Positions 60,930 through 64,000 of a stretch of DNA of 64,000 nucleotides are shown here, in pieces. Every line of letters starts with the position of its first letter. Positions within the stretch are counted from its first letter, which is position 1. Source of the stretch: Nymphaea colorata. Lineage: Eukaryota; Streptophyta; Magnoliopsida; Nymphaeales; Nymphaeaceae. The stretch lies in assembly GCF_008831285.2 (NCBI RefSeq), contig NC_045142.1, forward strand, positions 26,735,876 through 26,799,875. Reading direction: 5' to 3'. A program made the translations under genes and the position numbers. A model generated the notes under the pieces. The model had not been told where the DNA came from. It made no database searches and saw nothing but the letters and a program-made list of their open reading frames with translations.

Positions 60930-63661
60930 TGATTGATGTGAGCTTCGAGCACTCTCTAGAATCTTTGATGATGACAAAGATATTTGGTTTTTATACATTT
61001 TTAAACTGTTTATCTTCGATCATCAATAAGGCATTTGATAACTGAAAACAGGACCCCAGCATAAAGGAATTAGCAGAAGAAATTGCAAAGGATCCTGCTT
61101 TCAACCAAATGGCTGAGCAGCTTCAAAAGAATGTGCAACTTGGTGGTAGTGAAGGTTTTCCACAAGTGGATACGCAGCAGTACATGACTACAATGCAACA
61201 GGTTATGCAGAATCCTCACTTCATGACCATGGCTGAGCGCCTTGGAAATGCTCTGATGCAGGTAACTGTTGGGCTTAAGGAATTGCGATATTGGGAATGT
61301 CAACATGAGTAAGTTCTGAAATTTAGTCAAAATCTGATCCCTTTGTTTTGCAGGATCCTGCCATGTCAAACATGATGCAGAGTTTGACTGATCCTCAGCA
61401 TAAGGAGCGTCTTGAGGAACGGATGGCGCGCATTAAGGAAGATCCATCTTTGAAGCCTATTCTAGATGAAATAGAGAGTGGAGGGCCGGCTGCTATGATG
61501 AAGTAGGTCATGATGTTTAAGTTGTTACGTGGAGTTGATATTATATTATTGTGGCTAATACATACTTCAGGTACTGGAACGATCCGGAAGTTCTACAGAA
61601 ACTCGGTCAGGCAATGGGTGTAGGTCCGGCTGGAGAGTCTGAAACGTCTGCTGCTTTGTCTGGAGCTGCAGAAGCTGAAGAAGAAGAAGAGGCAGCTGAG
61701 TTTGATGAATCTTCTATTCACCACATTTCTAGTGTTGGTGATGTAGAGGTGGGTGGGCTTCTGTTTGTGTATTAGTTATTACGCGATCCTTTCAAGATTG
61801 TTAATTGTGCCTGGTTCAGTGTTGTTGTCTGCATGTGTTGTGCGAGTTTCTGCTTAGTTATTGAAACACTGAGATGCATGTGCAAATGATATACAAGGCC
61901 TGTCTAAAACATCAAGAATTAGGATCCGCACGACTTATGTTCAAAAATTGCAGTTCTTGATGGATTCTGGCATTCTGCTTGTTTTGTGATTGCGTGATCT
62001 TTGTCCTATGCCTTTACTTGTTTCGTGATGTTAATTGTCAGGTAGCAGGTGATTAATTTCTCTGTATGGTACTATGTGTTTCTCATATTTAGGGACTTTT
62101 GGTGTCAAATGTTGTATAGCCTTGATGGTGCAACTGCCTCATGCTAAAATTGACAAATGGCGATTGCTACTATAGTGTGGACAACATGAGACCTTTTGTA
62201 GTCGTATCATGGGTGATTGGACAAAATCACAAAAATTGCCCACTTGGGTCTCTGTTCCTGAGGCCGGTGGCCTTTCTATTTTATCGGTAGGTCACTTGGG
62301 CGGTTCTTAAATGTATTCTTCCATTTCTTTGATATCTAATAACTATTTAATTGGACGACATTGGACTTGGTAACCCATGTTTGTGGATTGTATGTCCTTT
62401 GTTATGCTTTATCATTTCATACATTCACAGAAAATACATTATTGAAAACTGAGGTACTCCACTTGAAGGGTATATCATCAATATTGTATGATAAAGACAT
62501 GAATGTCCAAATACCGTCTATGTTTTTTCATGATAAAAAACTGAGGTACTCTACTTCAAGAGAATCCTTAATATTTGTATCATAAAGATATGAACGTGCA
62601 AGTACCGTCTATGTTTTTTTCCTTGGTCATCAATTTGAGTCTGGCCTAAATTCAAAGGTATCTGCAACTCTCACGATAGACATCTGACACAATTGATTTT
62701 AGTTGGTTGTGGGATAATTTGGCTTTTCTTGCTTCCTATTCAATGTTTGAGCTTTCCATGTTTGGGTTAACAGGGTCTGAAGAATGCACTAGCCGCTGGA
62801 GGGGACAAAAATGAAGAAGACTCAGAGGGTCGTACAGCACTTCATTTTGCTTGTGGTTATGGCGAGGTATGTCCATGCTCCGGTTTCAGGGTCACATGAA
62901 CCATTTATTTCCATAGATCCCACGTTTGATTAAACATTAGGGCTTGTTCTTTACGTCTAGTAATTGGCTGGCCATGTGTTCCGGGATGTTTGTTGGTAGG
63001 GTTTACTGGACTTTTCCAAATGTTACAGGATGTTTGTCAATAAGTTTACTAACATCGCCAATTACGCATGTGATATTCGAATCGTATATAGTGGGTACTG
63101 TGTTCGCTTCGAGGGCCTTTGTCCTTCGTCATGCTTTGAATCGTACATACTGGGTATCGTGTTTGCGTCATCCTTAATGCGCTGGTATCAAGCGCGGCAT
63201 GGACAAGTCATCTTATGTTTCCCCACAGGGATAACACATCACCATGTCACGCGGTGTCAATGTGTGTCATAATCCAGCCAAATGCACGTGTGGAATTTCT
63301 GTGGATGTTGTCCAGAAAAAACAACCATCTGAAATAACCTGAGCCTGGAAGTTCTCCATGTTCAGTGTCTCAAGGTTATTAACTTGATAAGTTCAATAGT
63401 ACACGCTCATATTAAAATCGTACCATTTTGACAACTAGTTTCGCCTCAATTTTTGGATTCCACGATTTTTCTCTAGTGGTTGCTTTTGATCGCCTATTTG
63501 TTGATCTGGTAACGATTGCAGGTGGAGTGCGCTCGAATCCTTCTTGACGCCAAGGCATCAGTGGACGCTCTCGACAAGAACAAGAACACCCCCCTCCACT
63601 ATGCGGCAGGATATGGCAGGAAAGAGTGCGTCGCCCTCCTCCTCGAGCACGGAGCTTCTGT
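57584..63661 (+). CDS. AKR2: AKR2-like ankyrin-repeat chaperone, seven exons, 3' end off the window
   Basis: Coding exons: 57584-57596 (MASS), 59291-59421, 61052-61261, 61354-61502, 61571-61748, 62774-62866 and 63522-63661. Phases join without error and give 304 complete codons plus two bases; the final exon lies beyond the window. Order of parts: a Ser/Pro-rich N-terminus; [14 protein letters not shown]; an STI1-type helical region ([20 protein letters not shown] and [11 protein letters not shown]); [19 protein letters not shown]; an acidic EEEEE stretch; then ankyrin repeats ([16 protein letters not shown] and [20 protein letters not shown]). Plant AKR2 proteins are cytosolic chaperones that bind outer-envelope proteins of chloroplasts as they are made and deliver them to the envelope; the ankyrin part contacts envelope lipids. 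The start ATG has a good context (gccATGG) and gives the family N-terminus MAS. All donors and acceptors seen are GT..AG. Confidence 0.96.
59212..59240. repeat. TC microsatellite before AKR2 exon 2
   Basis: A TC run ends about 50 bp upstream of the exon 2 acceptor, where a branch point and pyrimidine tract are expected; a second T-run follows next to the acceptor. Confidence 0.85.
60857..60927. repeat. TA then GA microsatellite in AKR2 intron 2
   Basis: A TA run and a longer pure GA run lie side by side, about 125 bp before exon 3. Confidence 0.9.
62450..62618. repeat. Tandem duplication of about 90 bp in AKR2 intron 5
   Basis: Two diverged copies begin gaggtactc(c/t)act and end taccgtctatgtttttt. 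A similar but shorter duplication (gaatcgta(t/c)ata(g/c)tgggta) occurs in the next intron at about 63079-63170. Confidence 0.8.
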
Positions 63662-64000
63662 GTAAGATTCTCAATGAACAAAATTCGCCCACCATTGTTA
63701 TTGTTGTTATTTTCCCCCGACGGTAATACGCCTGTTGAATGTTGGAAAAAAGGAAAAATGGCTACGGGCTTGTACCTTTTGTTGGGCCGGTAGACCAACC
63801 ACCACTTGCTCGCAAAACCCATTCTCGCTTTGACCTTTTAAGTTGGGCCGTCTCATGGGGAACTATCATCAATCCAAGACCGTAGTTCTGTTGAATTGAG
63901 ATCTGTTGCCTCCTGTTGCATAACATGTAGGAAAAAGAAAGATGGGTATTGTGGCCGATTTGTGTTTGCAATATTCTCAAATTGTCTAGTTTTTCTCGGT

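Noticed and set aside
1-64000. tRNA, rRNA, CRISPR and LTR-retrotransposon coding signals
   Set aside because: I looked for tRNA T-loop words with a paired acceptor, rRNA-like blocks, spaced repeats, and reverse transcriptase or integrase motifs, and saw none I could support.

Overview
The window is nuclear DNA from a flowering plant. Its genes have several short exons with GT..AG introns. They encode plant-specific families: a heavy-metal-associated isoprenylated protein, an FPF1-like protein, a RABA5-type GTPase and an AKR2-type ankyrin chaperone. Between them lies AT-rich DNA full of microsatellites and small non-autonomous DNA transposons. I cannot name the species from the sequence.

Layout. 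Positions 1-4962 (+) hold the 3' half of an alanyl-tRNA-editing (AlaX-like) gene. At least two exons carry single-base deletions, one conserved exon is unrecognisable, and a GC-rich hairpin-ended insert sits in its last intron; I call it a decaying gene. Positions 8620-10557 (-) hold a three-exon HIPP gene with a minisatellite-like Gly/Lys-rich tail and a CaaX end. Positions 18087-21449 (-) hold a seven-exon gene for a small coiled-coil protein of unknown function, apparently with one GC-AG intron. Positions 23921-30806 (-) hold a two-exon complex I subunit gene (NDUFS5 type) with a 6.6 kb intron carrying two hAT-type insertions. Positions 38611-38949 (+) hold a single-exon FPF1-like gene. Positions 54004-54799 (+) hold a two-exon RABA5-type GTPase gene, probably with a distant 5' UTR exon. 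Positions 57584-63661 (+) hold seven exons of an AKR2-like gene that runs off the right edge.

Mobile DNA. I could delimit six hAT-type elements with 8-bp target duplications (14765-15636, 26301-27557, 29050-29739, 43395-43616, 44415-44586, 47784-48005); the duplication is exact in all but the 43395 copy. One Tourist/Harbinger-like MITE (6920-7040) has TAA duplications. Several degenerate or one-ended copies are also present. No transposase, reverse transcriptase or capsid coding was recognised, so all are non-autonomous.

The genes are independent plant loci and show no operon or cluster logic. I found no convincing new multi-gene system. The most unusual observations are the GC-rich insert with covarying end hairpins (3463-3788), the hairpin array inside the GC-rich hAT element (14940-15056), the inferred GC-AG intron, and the frameshifted tRNA-editing gene.
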